Shown here: piece after piece, positions 1 to 11,204 of the stretch
How the letters are laid out: each line of letters begins with the position of its first letter
Position numbering within the stretch: position 1 is the stretch's first letter
Source: Telmatactis stephensoni
Lineage: Eukaryota > Cnidaria > Anthozoa > Actiniaria > Isophelliidae
Assembly (NCBI GenBank): GCA_029948255.1
Contig: JALIZF010001888.1
Coordinates: forward strand, 558,001 to 622,000
Reading direction: 5' to 3'
Length of the DNA: 64,000 nucleotides
Program-made: the position numbers and the translations under genes
The notes under the pieces: model-generated
Database searches by the model: none
The model's input: only the letters and a program-made list of their open reading frames with translations
Told to the model about the DNA's origin: nothing

Positions 1-205
1 TCTGCTGATCTTGGCTATAATTAGGATACTAGCCGATTAGCTAGAATTTTACTCAAGCTTTCTCTTTCTCCTCTCAAAACTTCTCAAACGATAATTCATT
101 ACAAATTTATAATTTTCAACTCATTTATATAGTTTATTTTTTATGCATTTATATTATAAACTTTGATGAAAACACTGATGTGTCTTGTGTTCAGATCATA
201 TCTCA

Positions 206-383
206 GCAGGGGCGTATCCAGAATATTTCAAAGGGGGGGTCACACTTTCCATTTTCTACCAAAGGGGGGTCACACTTCCAATTTCTCAATCTTTCTCCAG
301 TCAGATTCTTTTATTTCTATCATCTTTTTGTTTTCAAAGGGGGGTCACGGGCACCCTGGGACCCCCCCTGGATACGCCCCTGC
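206..383. mobile_element. MITE-like element with 16-bp terminal inverted repeats
   Basis: The ends GCAGGGGCGTATCCAG (206-221) and its exact complement (368-383) bracket a G-run-rich core in which a short GGGGGGTCAC motif recurs three times. There is no coding potential, so this looks like a small non-autonomous DNA element. It lies just downstream of the astacin gene's stop codon. The other elements at 13944-14128 and 18865-19023 have a similar G-rich layout. Confidence 0.7.
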
Positions 384-625
384 TCAGTCATCTCAGTGAG
401 TTTGGAGTGGTATTGCTTGCGTTGCATGAGACGTCTCGGAGCCATAGAATCTATAGAAAAAATAGATACAACGATTGCGAAGAGCTGCGTTTCATGTGTT
501 GATCAGCCAGTTCTTAAGCATTTTGGATATATGTCGGGGACAACATTTTTAAGAATGCCCGTAACTTTTTAATAGCATTTGGCACACGTGAGATATGATG
601 TAAGAATATAGCAGTACCTGATAGA

Positions 626-3498
626 CTAGCAGCTACCATCTTTGAAATATATGTTATCCAATGAAATATCACCCCAGAACGAAGGACCACGGGTAGCTTC
701 AAAGGAAATCTGTAAATTGAGACGCAAATTATGAGTTAATTATACAAAAAATAAAAAAGATAAAAACGATCTTCCTGTCTCCACGGAAAATCCAGATCTA
801 GTACATTTTTAAATCTTTTGCCTCCTGGCCTTGCGCGCACAAAATCGTCAAAAAATTGTGGAAACTCACTCCGGAAATTTTGAAAAAGAAAAAGAGCGTA
901 GCGTAGCCATTGAAAAACTACTTCGAATCACCTCGACGTTTTTGTTTGGAATGACATACCTTATAACGACCACTGCCGTTTATGGTGGCTTTTGCTTTGT
1001 GCCAAGTTTGTCCCTGCTTTCCAGACTTTGAAAACAGCCTGGCTTTAGCACCAGTGGCAGTATTTATGACGTATACATTTAATGAGCCCATCTTATAACC
1101 ATGCATATTGTAGGCAAACTGTAAACATCGCTTTCCAGTGCCGCGAAACACTTTACTTTGAAGTTTGGCAACATTACCGGGCTTTGCAGGATGTGAGGCT
1201 TCAGCATAAATATAGTAGCCTAAAAATGAGGGGATTTTCATTAGAAGTGCAGAGTTAGAAGTGCTTTTATTTACAATTCTATAATACTGGCCCAGGTTGC
1301 ACAATGGTAGTTACTGCGCTTTCCAATAAATTTATTCGCTGTATATACAACGGATAGCGCTACACACCTTTCGTGCAACCGGAGCCTGATTGTTATATTA
1401 CACGCGTTCTGGTTGGTCGAGAACACAATATACGCAATTCGATTCGATTCGTAAAATTCGGTTCAATTTAATTCAAAGAACCGTGCGTGATCAAAGTTCT
1501 TACGCACGGATGACGTTAGAATATTATGCGCGTTCTGATTGGTTGAAATATTTGCATGAATATATTTAAAATACAACTACGTTTTGTGAAGTACGTTTTT
1601 GTTCTCACCACAGATGACGTCATCTGTGCATCTATAAGAGTACAGACGCACGCAACGGATAAATAAGCTGTTGCATTGGTGAAATTTGATCATTTTTTTA
1701 TTCGGGGAACAAGTACGCGACGCGCGACGAGACGCACGAATGCTGGAAATCTTATTGGGTCATTGCCGACTTAGGAAAAACAACCACCTGTATTCAATAC
1801 AGCGCATTTCATTTGTGCTCATTCCTGGATCTGGAAATAGGTAACAACGTAAAAGCCCTACAGTACGAGGCGAAGATGCATCGATTGATTCAATAAAGAC
1901 ATCAGATGATACCTTTTCCAGAAACATCCCCTTTTGGTCCAGTGCTTGGGGATTTTGTTTTGCCTGAATTGCGCAGCCATTTGTAGGGATTGGACGGGTC
2001 GACCTGCTTCCAAATACACGTGTTTGCCTCAAACTCACAATCATCAGAACCTAAGGTGTAACAACATTCAATTAAAACTGATTGCCAGATGTAAGGTATG
2101 CACAATATAAATTTAGGATATAAAAGACCGAAGAGAGTTAAAGTAGTAACAATGCCCTTACCTAAATTACATCTTCTCATTCTACATGCTTGTGTTTGCT
2201 TGCTGCCCCCTCTGCATGGTTTTCCACCATTTCTTGGTGGTGGATCATCACATTTACGTGTCCTTGTATGGGTTCCCTGTCCACAAGTAGCAGTACATCG
2301 ACTCCAAGCCGACCACCTTCCGAAATGACCATTCACAGGAGCTGTGTGGACGATGACGTGAAATGAATGAGAAAATACACCCTTTTTGAGCTGGATTGAT
2401 GACATAATTAGACAAAAGGGCCAGTTCCTGAATAACGATCAGTTTTCAGCAGCCCAGTTTTTTCCAGGTTTAATTGAAGGGTTCCCTGTGAAAATGACCT
2501 AAGTGACTCTTTGATGGATGTCCTGAGATTAATTTACCATTGAGAAAATATCAAAAATTTCACTTAGGCCATTTTCACATGCAACCCTTCAATTATAAAT
2601 GGCCGTCTTTCTTTTGGGTTTCATCCTGGATAAGATCTAGTCTGGCTTTTAGTAGCTTTAAGTTAGATATATTAACGCTGAGTCAGGATTTTCAAAAGTA
2701 AATTATTTAAAGATGATGGTGATCTCAATGACGCTTTACAAATGAATTAAATTGTGGAGTTGATCACTAAATACCAAAAGACGATAATATTAAGAGAGCC
2801 CAACTCGCGGATTGATGTCACTAACCCCTGATTTGAAAATTTCAGTAATGATTGTACTCCATGTAAACAGTCGACTAGTGTAATATTTCCTCATTTGAGC
2901 TCTTAACTCGCGAGTTTTCAAGGATTTATGCTAATTAGATGACGTCTATCCAGGAATTTGCAATATTTGTTTTACACTTTAGAAGTGTGTTTGATACTGA
3001 AATATCCAAGAACACACTCAAGAAAATCTTTATATACAAACAAAATAAAGCATTGATGTGTTAAAAATGTTACATGTACATCAAGTAATTCCCAGAGGCT
3101 GTATTTGAACTAAGGACTACTCAACAAAATGGGCTTGTTAGCCCGGGGCTTGTTAGCTGGTAGCGAGAGACTAACAGTCAAACCACTCGACCAAGCTGCC
3201 TCTTACCAACATTTACCGTAGCATTTCTTACCGTAGCATTCTGCTTTACTACATTTCTTTTTGTCTGTTTGTACACGATATTTATTAACTCCAGGACAAG
3301 AAGACAAAGAAGATGCGGAACAAAATCTTTGGCGGACTTTAATGCAAGCTGAGTCACAAGGACCAAAGTCACTCCACGAACTCCATCCTTTGGATATTCC
3401 TTGGAGAAGAAATGGTTTAAAACAGAGTTTGGGTTATAAAACAAACAAACAAGCAAACAAACAAACAAAAAAACAAACAAACAAACAAACAAACAAAC

Positions 3499-3534
<36 letters not shown>

Positions 3535-6500
3535 AAACAAAACAAACAAATAAACAAACAAACAAACAAACAAACCAAACAAACAAACAAACAAGCAAAC
3601 AAAATCTGATACAGCCGAATATAATGTTTTCAGAATTTTCATCTTTATTAGATATAAAGACAGCGTCCAGATAAACGTTCACATTTAATTCATTGTTCAT
3701 TATTAATACGAGTTTCACAATTCAAACCGGTTAATTACCTTTGCAATCGTAGAAGGTGTTGATTTCAAAGATATCGGTCTTTGAAAACCTTTCTCTCTGT
3801 CCAAATTTCGCTCCCTTGTTTCGACCAACACCTAGCACCGTTGGTTTGCCATTCTTAGAGAAATCATAATTTCCATAGTGCATAATACTTTGGTAATCGT
3901 AGGTAGCCTTGAGAACATCCATCTCGCCATGTGTATATTTATTAAAGTTGTGCATCTTTTCTAAGGCATATAATGATAGTTTTAGCCTGAGGCAACTATA
4001 CCGACAGTATTTTACAGTGTTTATTTTCCTGTGAAGGCAGGCTCTGTAGTAAGCCAGAACATAGTCCACATACACATATAGTCAGTCATAGGAAAGGTTA
4101 AATTTCAAGGTCCAGTTCCCGCCAAAATATGCTAATTTCCTAATTTTCCCAGGAAGAACGTTTTGGGACAAAAGCGAAACTTTGTCCAAGTGCTGAGTAT
4201 ACTTGAGATAACATTTGAATGTTGTGAATTAAATGAAAAGTAAAACTCATTGACATCATCCTTCAGATGAAGGCTCAAGTCCAAAATTTTAGGTGGGGGC
4301 AACCCCTCCCCCCGGTTCCCCCTCGCTACGCCACTTATTTCTTGTATCGTGTGTTTGTGTGAATAATGACTTTGCTTTACTTTTAAAAACTGAAGACTCA
4401 AAGTTGAGCCAATTAACTTGGTTCACCTGGGTTCACGTTTTCCCACATGATCTGGACGTACTGGTTCCTGTCTGGTCTGGATTGTTCGTGCCAAAACCCA
4501 ATTGCATGAAGCAACTCGTGCATGACGATCCCCTTCGAGTTGCAGTTTCTACCAATTGAGACCTCTTGGCTCCCTTTGCGCCAGAATAGTCGGCCAATTT
4601 CCGACCAGCAACTAAGCATTCACGTCAATAACATCAATTAGGATGAAAAAAATTAAAGTGGAATAAGAAAGTAAGAAAATACACACGGACCAATTGACAA
4701 CCAATTTGATTTGACGCCCTCCTTTCCTCTTCAATCACATCACTATTTACTTTCATAATAATCATGACACCTCACCAGAGAACTGAGGCAGGTATAAATT
4801 TGGGGTCTATGAAAAAAGAAGACAACTGCTGAGCACTTCAGTGACATCGCTTAGGGTGGTTCGAATGTTCGATCGAGACCCTCCCTACAAAAACGTATCG
4901 TGAGAACTTTCTTTAATCTTCTCTTCTCCTCTTCCTCCCCACTCCCAAACCTGTATTAATTATTCACTGAGGTCATTTACTTCCCTAATCCCAACCGGAA
5001 GTGGTTCCTCAACAAATTCTGGCAAGCTGAAAGGTATGGCGTGTTCCACACTGTCTCCTCTCCTCTCCTCTCCTCTCCTCTCCTCTCCTCTCCTCTCCTC
5101 TCCTCTCCTCTCCTCTCCTCTCCTCTCCTCTCCTCTACTCTCCTCTCCTCTCCTCTCCTCTCCTCTCCTCTCCTCTCCTCTCCTCTCCGGCTCTACTGTT
5201 AACTTCTCTTTTTCGTTCCTCATTCCTATCTTTTCCTTTCCTTTCCTTTTCTTTCCCTGCCTTCCTCCTTTGTAGTGTTACCTAAATTAAGTACTTACAA
5301 TAATAAGATATTAATAAAACAATTTACCCAGCTTTGCTAACAAACTTGATCCAGTTGTCTTGGTTGGTACGAGGCACAAATCGTATGCAGGTATGTTTGT
5401 GAAACTCGTTTATGGCAGCATGTATAACAGGCATGAAATTACCAGCTGATTAATGAAATAAGATACTGTAATATCCCATCGATATGTAAATTCCCCTATC
5501 CCTCATTGAAATTTATATAATCGTTTCTTCATGAATGGAAAAGCTGTGTGGTTTAATATTTCTGGATATAGAAATCTCATTTTTGAGGTTTAAGCATTTG
5601 AAATCTGGAAATGCAAATGAAATGACGTCATGCAAGCAAGGAATTATTAAATATACAAAACAACTAGAGATAATAATCTTACTAGTTTTCCATTTCCAAA
5701 ACATTTTCATTGCTAAAATACACTGTATGGCGAGCGTTTTTGTTACTTGTTGCAAACGCTTCAAACGCCTGCAACTTGCTTCAAACGCACTTGTTGCAAA
5801 ATTAGAAACAAAATTATTGTATCGTTCGTGCGGGCTTCCTGTGTCTCTATTATTGGGTTTCCTGTGTACCGAAAAGCTAGGTTTCTAAGCTAATTTCAAG
5901 ATGGTGGACAATGTGATGTGTTTCATCGCTACAATATCTGCAAGTTTTGATGGAATTTTGACAGCTTGAGGCTCCACATTGCAGGAAAATCAACAAAATC
6001 AATATACGTGACTGCCAAATAAGGTAATGCCTGTCCAAATATGGTATAGACTTCATGGCCGTGCGAACGACACAATTTTATAGCCGATATGTTTGATATG
6101 GCAATTCCTGGGTTGATATCACTTCATTTAAATTTTGCTATTTCAAATGTTTAAAACTTTAAAAAATTAGACTTCCTCATTCAAGAACTGATTAAACAAT
6201 CCAGCTTTTCATTTCAATAAGAAATGATAATATAATGTCAAATTAGGGGTTCAGATTGGCACAGCTAATAGGGTGATAAGTACATTTGTGTCCATGGCTA
6301 ATGCAGAAATCTAACTAGGCTTCCTGTGTAATAGAACGACTTTGTATTGACTAAATATAACTTACGTATGCTAGAGTGGATATCATAAGGAACAATACGG
6401 TTTGGCCAAAGCCGTTGGCGTGATCGCAGAGCGTTTCGCTTGGATTGCAAATCAGAGGACAATGGACCATCAACGTCTCCCCAGTCCCTTTTATCAACTT

Positions 6501-7669
6501 TGTCATGCGACGTTAACACGATATCACCTTCAAATACGTCGATCTCCTCTTCTTCATCTGGAAATCAATAAATAATGTCAGTGTTGAATGTTTTTTTCTT
6601 CTCAAATCAGTGCTATTGGCATAGAAGAATCTGGAAAAACTAAAACTACTACTGTACTTTGTAGGGTCGGTTTTCAGCCGTGGACGTGTCGTTTGTTCCA
6701 AGCCTCCCCCCACTCACGGCTGGGCACGTGAACAACGCTCTTTGTCCATGTCGTCACTCAATAAAATGCAAAAAAAATACGAAATTGTTGTTTTAAAAAA
6801 AATATAATTTATTGCGTTCTACAAAACGGCATCTGTAAAAGACACTTGAATTGCTGTTTATACGAAGACGAGTTGTCTCTGTCCGCAGGGACAACACTTT
6901 TGTTTTCTTTTCCCTGGGAGACACAAAACAAAAGAGTTCTCCCGGCTACCTAGACATCAACTCCCAATACGTACTTTGTGTTTGGCTGCCTATCTCTATA
7001 ATGAACATGACTGCATAATGCAGTTTATAAGCATTTTTCTGTTCAACATTTAGCGAGAGCGGTCGAAAATTTTTTTCTTCCCTTCAGTTGTGAGAGAAAT
7101 TCGAGGTGATCGAAGTCCCACAAAAGCAAAATCTATTGACTAAACTTTTACACTGCAATGTTAATTCTTGAATTATCAGACTACTACTGTGACGAAGAGA
7201 TTTTAGAGAAACGTATTTACTATGAAATCTTTCTAAAAACACTCTGAAAAATTGAATTCAAAGAACAGAAAAACCCGTTCGAATTTATATATGCTTTGAC
7301 AAAAACACGAGAAAAAGAGCAACGTCTCAATCTAAATCGTAAACCTCAGTTGTTCACTTGCATATTTGAAGTAGTCGGACAGTCATTTATGCCTTTAAAA
7401 TATTAATCGAAAAACTTTGAATATAACGACAAAAACATGTCTAAGGACCTGATTATATTAACCGTGCTGGCCCGGTTAAGCCGGCTGACATCTTTTGTTT
7501 TGTGGCCCCAAGGGAAAAGAAAACAAAAGAAGTCAACCCGCTTAACCAGGCCAGCCCGGTTCATATAATCAGGCCCTAAAACCTTACCGTCATCGTCTTG
7601 AAGAATAGGATTACAAAAGGCAAGAGTTATCAACAACAGTCCGTACAGCAACACAGCAATAGTCTTCAT
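626..7669 (-). CDS. Secreted astacin metalloprotease with two TSP1 and one MAM domain
   Basis: A zinc endopeptidase of the astacin (M12A) family, about 542 aa, in ten exons: 7588-7669, 6366-6557, 5328-5445, 4427-4611, 3739-3960, 3232-3399, 2162-2341, 1913-2050, 960-1219 and 626-709. Splice phases agree throughout and the total (1629 nt) is divisible by three. Residues 1-20 form a signal peptide (MKTIAVLLYGLLLITLAFC). A propeptide follows with FEGD, the astacin aspartate-switch motif. The catalytic domain (about 78-266) has the zinc site HELLHAIGFWHEQSRPDR (162-179) and the Met-turn SIMHY (217-221). Next come TSP1 repeats at about 268-322 (WSSWSDFGPCDSAC) and 325-382 (WSAWSRCTATCG), then a MAM domain to the end (closing DNIYFKDGSC). 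It probably acts outside the cell in matrix remodelling, venom or digestion; the sequence does not say which. I chose the ATG at 7669; the codon upstream is TTG. Three exons (5328, 3232, 626) lack an in-frame Met and are easily missed. Confidence 0.9.
2481..2587. repeat. Short imperfect inverted repeat in an astacin intron
   Basis: The left arm GAAAATGACCTAAGTGA and the right arm TCACTTAGGCCATTTTC face each other across about 70 bp. A similar pair (CCTAAGTGACT and AGTCACTTAA) occurs at about 58284-58395, so it is a dispersed family. No coding content. Confidence 0.5.
3090..3201 (-). mobile_element. tRNA-derived SINE fragment (minus strand)
   Basis: On the minus strand the sequence starts like a tRNA, with an A box TGGTCGAGTGG near 3195. 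A B-box-like GTTCAAATA follows near 3110, with one mismatch to the consensus. The spacing is too wide and the body does not fold as a cloverleaf, so I call a SINE head and not a tRNA gene. It lies in the intron between the two TSP1 exons of the astacin gene. Confidence 0.5.
3437..3604. repeat. (AAAC)n / (AACT)n microsatellite
   Basis: A run of AAAC units interrupted by a block of AACT units. It sits in the astacin intron just upstream (in gene direction) of the first TSP1 exon, and it makes spurious Lys/Asn/Gln frames. Confidence 0.95.
5052..5189. repeat. (TCTCC)n pentanucleotide microsatellite
   Basis: About 27 near-perfect CTCCT units, with one A variant near the middle, inside an astacin intron. 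Strong purine/pyrimidine asymmetry. Confidence 0.97.
5829..6095. repeat. Dispersed repeat, second copy at about 21265-22385
   Basis: The stretch from CGTGCGGGCTTCCTGTG to about TTCATGGCCGTGCGAACGAC is repeated near 21265-22385 with high identity. There it is split by two inserted foldback elements. It lies in the second intron of the astacin gene (between exons 6366-6557 and 5328-5445). No coding signal. Confidence 0.8.
7444..7576. mobile_element. Foldback MITE in first astacin intron
   Basis: Arms of about 45 bp are inverted around a short core: GACCTGATTATATTAACCG at one end and CGGTTCATATAATCAGGCC at the other. The core holds a nested hairpin around CTTTTGTTTT, a motif shared with the elements near 6890 and 23954. 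Confidence 0.75.
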
Positions 7670-8113
7670 CGTGTTTCTCAAGTGACTAGTATACGAGCAG
7701 CGAAAAGCGAGAAACTGAATTGACTCACATCCTTCAATTGCAAATTATTTATAGAGATGAAGAACTTTGTGATTACCAAATTTATGTCACATAGTTTAAT
7801 TGCAAAACGTGCTAATGATTTTACTTTGGCGTCAAACTGAAAGGCGAGTTACTGGAAAGATGGAAAACAAGTGTTGAATTAAAAACAGATGATTAACAGT
7901 AAAAGCATATCATTCACGGCAAATCAAAAGATTCGCGGCAAAAGCAAACGACTTGAACGACAAAAACAAATCACAAAAACAAATCGGGTAAAAGTGAAAG
8001 GGGTAAAAGTCACATCATTTACGGTAATTGTTAAGGGCAGCTTTTGCCATGAATTTAAATTGAAGACCTGTTTTGTTTTTATCTATTTTTGCAAGAAAAA
8101 GCTATCACTTTTG

Positions 8114-8480
8114 TCATAGACTATGCCACTAGTCCGAACAGCAGTAGTGCATTTTGGGACTGTCACCTTAAGCCCGCCGCACACGTTGATAAACTGCGTT
8201 AGGAAACTGCCACGCGAGGCACTTTTCTCACCGTGTGCTCTTTAACCTGCTCTATTTTTGGCCTCGCGTAACCGCCAAAGATGCAACGAGTCTGCGGCGA
8301 GAAATCGTCTAAGCTAAGTGCCTCGCTTGGCAGTTTCCTCATGCAGTTTCTCAACGTGTGCGGCGGGCTTTAGTTAAATAACACTGAACAAAAGAACACT
8401 AAACCATGACATCTTTTGTTCGGCGTCATTTAACAATCCCAGAATGCATTGCTGAATCAGGCCAGCCATGTAGTCTATGA
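8114..8480. mobile_element. Foldback element with another foldback element inside
   Basis: The outer ends TCATAGACTATG and CATGTAGTCTATGA enclose a second element at 8169-8373. That one has ends AAGCCCGCCGCACACGTTGA and its near-complement (CAACGTGTGCGGCGGGCTT). The inner family recurs at 34391-34603 inside a TRIM intron. The nesting gives the order of arrival: outer first, inner later. Confidence 0.8.
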
Positions 8481-8668
8481 AGGATTTGTTTTTGATGTGA
8501 AGGCTTTGCAGTTTTTCCATGGCCTTTCGCTTTTCCAAAACGTAGAGCAAAAAGAAAAATTAGGATAATATAAAGTTTTGCCCCGCCTCGAGGTAATTTA
8601 CTGTTCGTGTCAGCAAGTTCCTTTATCCGTGCGAGCCGATTTTTTAAACATTCTTTTGCTTTTGCTCA

Positions 8669-9023
8669 TAGTTAATAGAGGGGAATGGTTAGGAAGCCTT
8701 TTGTTACATTTCTTTGTTCTAGTCTGGATGTTGAACTGGTCTTGACCGTGCACAAAGTTTGTTTAAATTTATTAGAAAATGGCTATATGAATGAACCGAA
8801 ATGTTGTCTATTGGATTATTTATTGAAATATTCTAATATAATTAATTTTGAACTAGAATACATCGAACAAGCAGCGGAAAAGAAACATTTGGGTTCAGTT
8901 GCTCAACCATGGCAATTAAGGCAAAACAATGAAAAAATAAAAGATTTGTGCACGGTCACGGTTGAAAAAAATGAACAAAGACATATAACAAAAGGCTTCA
9001 TAACCAGTCCCCTCTATTAGCTA
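8669..9023. mobile_element. Foldback MITE, about 355 bp
   Basis: Long inverted ends: TAATAGAGGGGAATGGTTAG at the left, and CTAACCATTCCCCTCTATTA in near-complement at the right (read as AACCAGTCCCCTCTATTAG). Pairing continues inward to a second matched block, GACCGTGCACAA / TTGTGCACGGTC. The 111-residue open frame across it is incidental. Confidence 0.75.
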
Positions 9024-9344
9024 TGTTTTGCTGTGAAGTTTTTTGCAGTTACTGTTTTGCCGTGAAGTCACTCCAAAGAGACAGTGGATTGCAGAAAAAT
9101 GATAAACAAACACTAACAAATCATTCTCTCGTACTTTGCAGAAGTCAATTTGCCCAAAGTTAATAGTGTATTAACTTTAGTTTGGCTGTCTTGGAACTTG
9201 CATCGGTAAAGTCTGGTTTTCACGAGCGACGGAAGCAGAAGCAGAAGCAATATACGCAGACTCAATGTTGCATTTGTCACCTAGGTGTGAAAAAAGACAA
9301 TGGACAGTGCATCATGCACTGAGTCTGCGTATGAGTTCCGCTTC

Positions 9345-9509
9345 GGCCCAATTCACACGACGACATAAGCATAGACATAAGCATAAGCAATTTTTATCGG
9401 TTCACACGCGCAACATAACGTCATAAACATAAGAAAATGGAAAAATTTTGTTTCTTATGCTTATGTTTATGCTTATGACTATGCTTATGTCGTCGTGTGA
9501 ACCGGGCCT
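9345..9509. mobile_element. Foldback MITE rich in CATAAGCATAAG
   Basis: Ends GGCCCAATTCACACGACGAC and GTCGTCGTGTGAACCGGGCC pair. The arms consist of repeated CATAAG/CTTATG hexamers. A second member, carrying an insertion, lies at 29318-29663. Confidence 0.8.
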
Positions 9510-9814
9510 TCTGCTTAAAACGCAAGCAGTTACCAACACCTAAATTACTCTTTACTTGAAGTGCTTAAATCATGTTAATGAGATGTATTAGTTCCTATTT
9601 CGACAGTTCAAAAACAAATTCCAGCGACTGAGAAAAACACGCCAAATGAGTAGAAGTCAAGCTGTTTATTCGCTTGGGAAACGACGCCAACGTAACTTAA
9701 ACATTTGTTAACACAGGTGTTCATTACAAGTAATGTTCTTAATGAGACTCATATTTTACTTTGACACGGACTTTAATTTACTGCTATTTTGTTTTCGTCT
9801 GAAGTGATTGTTAA

Positions 9815-9940
9815 TGTGAGTCTAGAAAATTTAGCTCATCTAGTAAATGAAGATCTAGACCATTTAGCTCATCTAGTTAATGTAAGTCTAGACTATTTAG
9901 CTCATCTTAATGGAGGTGAAGACTATTTAGTTCAATTAGG
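9815..9940. repeat. 33-bp tandem repeat, about four copies
   Basis: Four diverged units centred on GTCTAGACTATTTAGCTCAT follow each other with 30-33 bp spacing. No reading frame is kept. Confidence 0.75.
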
Positions 9941-10673
9941 AGTACTGAAGTGAGTCATCAAAGAAATATATGATTTCATTCAGCAAAACATATAAGATCA
10001 TTCATCCAACTGTTTTTTAATTTACATAAATTTTGTGAACATAAACATCACATCTAAACAATCCTAAATAACAAATCCAGTAGCTTTCATTTTGAAAACC
10101 TGATCTTGCTAGCACAGGACAATTTGCTGTTCTGTACAAAACAAAAATGTTTTTTTATCTATTGCCATTCACTACGAACATCGACATGGTTCGGGAAGTC
10201 GTGACACAATTGGAAGAATCGAACTGAAACAAGGAAAAAACATCTCTATATTATACAGGTAGACACGAACCAATCGGCGTCCAATGACGTCACTAATCAC
10301 ATACCGCGAACAGATGAATGCTGCTACAGGGAGACAAGCACTTTTTTTGAGAAGAATAACGAATAATCGATAAAGAAAAAATGATACAAGATATATATAT
10401 ATATGAAGTTGTAACCTTTGGAATATTGTTTTCTAACAGTATATTTGTCCTAAAAATCGATTTTTGAACATACACCTGGAAACTTTGCCTCTCAAACTCA
10501 TAGTAAAAAGCCTTCAAACGGCTCAATTTTTTCCATAATTACATCATTCCGATTGGAGTTCAAACTACTACTACAGCATACGAGAAAATTAACTTCATTT
10601 ATGTGAAATATTATCGAAAAGATCCCTACCAAGCGACCTTTCTCTTTCTCGCCGAGTGTAAGTGAATCGATAC

Positions 10674-10791
10674 GACACGGCCAAAGGTAGTCTCCTTCGC
10701 AGTCGTTTTTTCGGCTGCGAAGGAGACTAGGCCTAAGGCCGCACGCTAGAGTTTTTCTAGCGTCCAGTCCTTGGCCGTGTTGGATCGACGC
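10674..10791. repeat. Double hairpin inside a short inverted repeat
   Basis: The outer ends ACACGGCC and GGCCGTGT enclose two hairpins: TAGTCTCCTTCGCAG with its complement CTGCGAAGGAGACTA, and CGCTAGA with TCTAGCG. It is probably a small foldback element. Confidence 0.65.
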
Positions 10792-11204
10792 ACTCACTCA
10801 CACTCGACAAGAAGGAGGAACACAGCTTCCAAGCAATCTTTTCGACAGTATTTCACATAAATGTACGTTTGGTTTTTGCAGTTGACGCTGAGAAGGTAGA
10901 GCAAGTATGACACTGTATTTCAAATCAAAAACAAAGCAAACAAACAAACAAAAATCAACAACAAAAACGAACCAAAAGGATTCCTTCTTTTTTTGCATCT
11001 GTTACAAAATGAAATAGTTGAATAAGCCATTCGGTTTATATGTCTGTATTGTCAGGTTGTTTATATTCTTATCCAATTGATTTACTAAAAGCCTCAAAAC
11101 ATCTTTGTGAACACCTGACATATCTCAGGACTGCTTCTGTCACACCTATGGGTCTTATCTTCAAAGTTGCAACTTTCCCAATTTTTGTTTGTTTGGTGTT
11201 TCTT

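Noticed and set aside
3178..3718. Frames of 60-104 aa rich in Val/Cys/Leu/Phe or Lys/Asn/Gln
   Set aside because: They are translations of the AAAC/AACT microsatellite; the real coding part here is the TSP1 exon 3232-3399 in another frame.
4960..5275. Ser/Leu/Pro and Arg/Glu/Gly frames on both strands
   Set aside because: Products of the TCTCC pentanucleotide repeat inside an intron.
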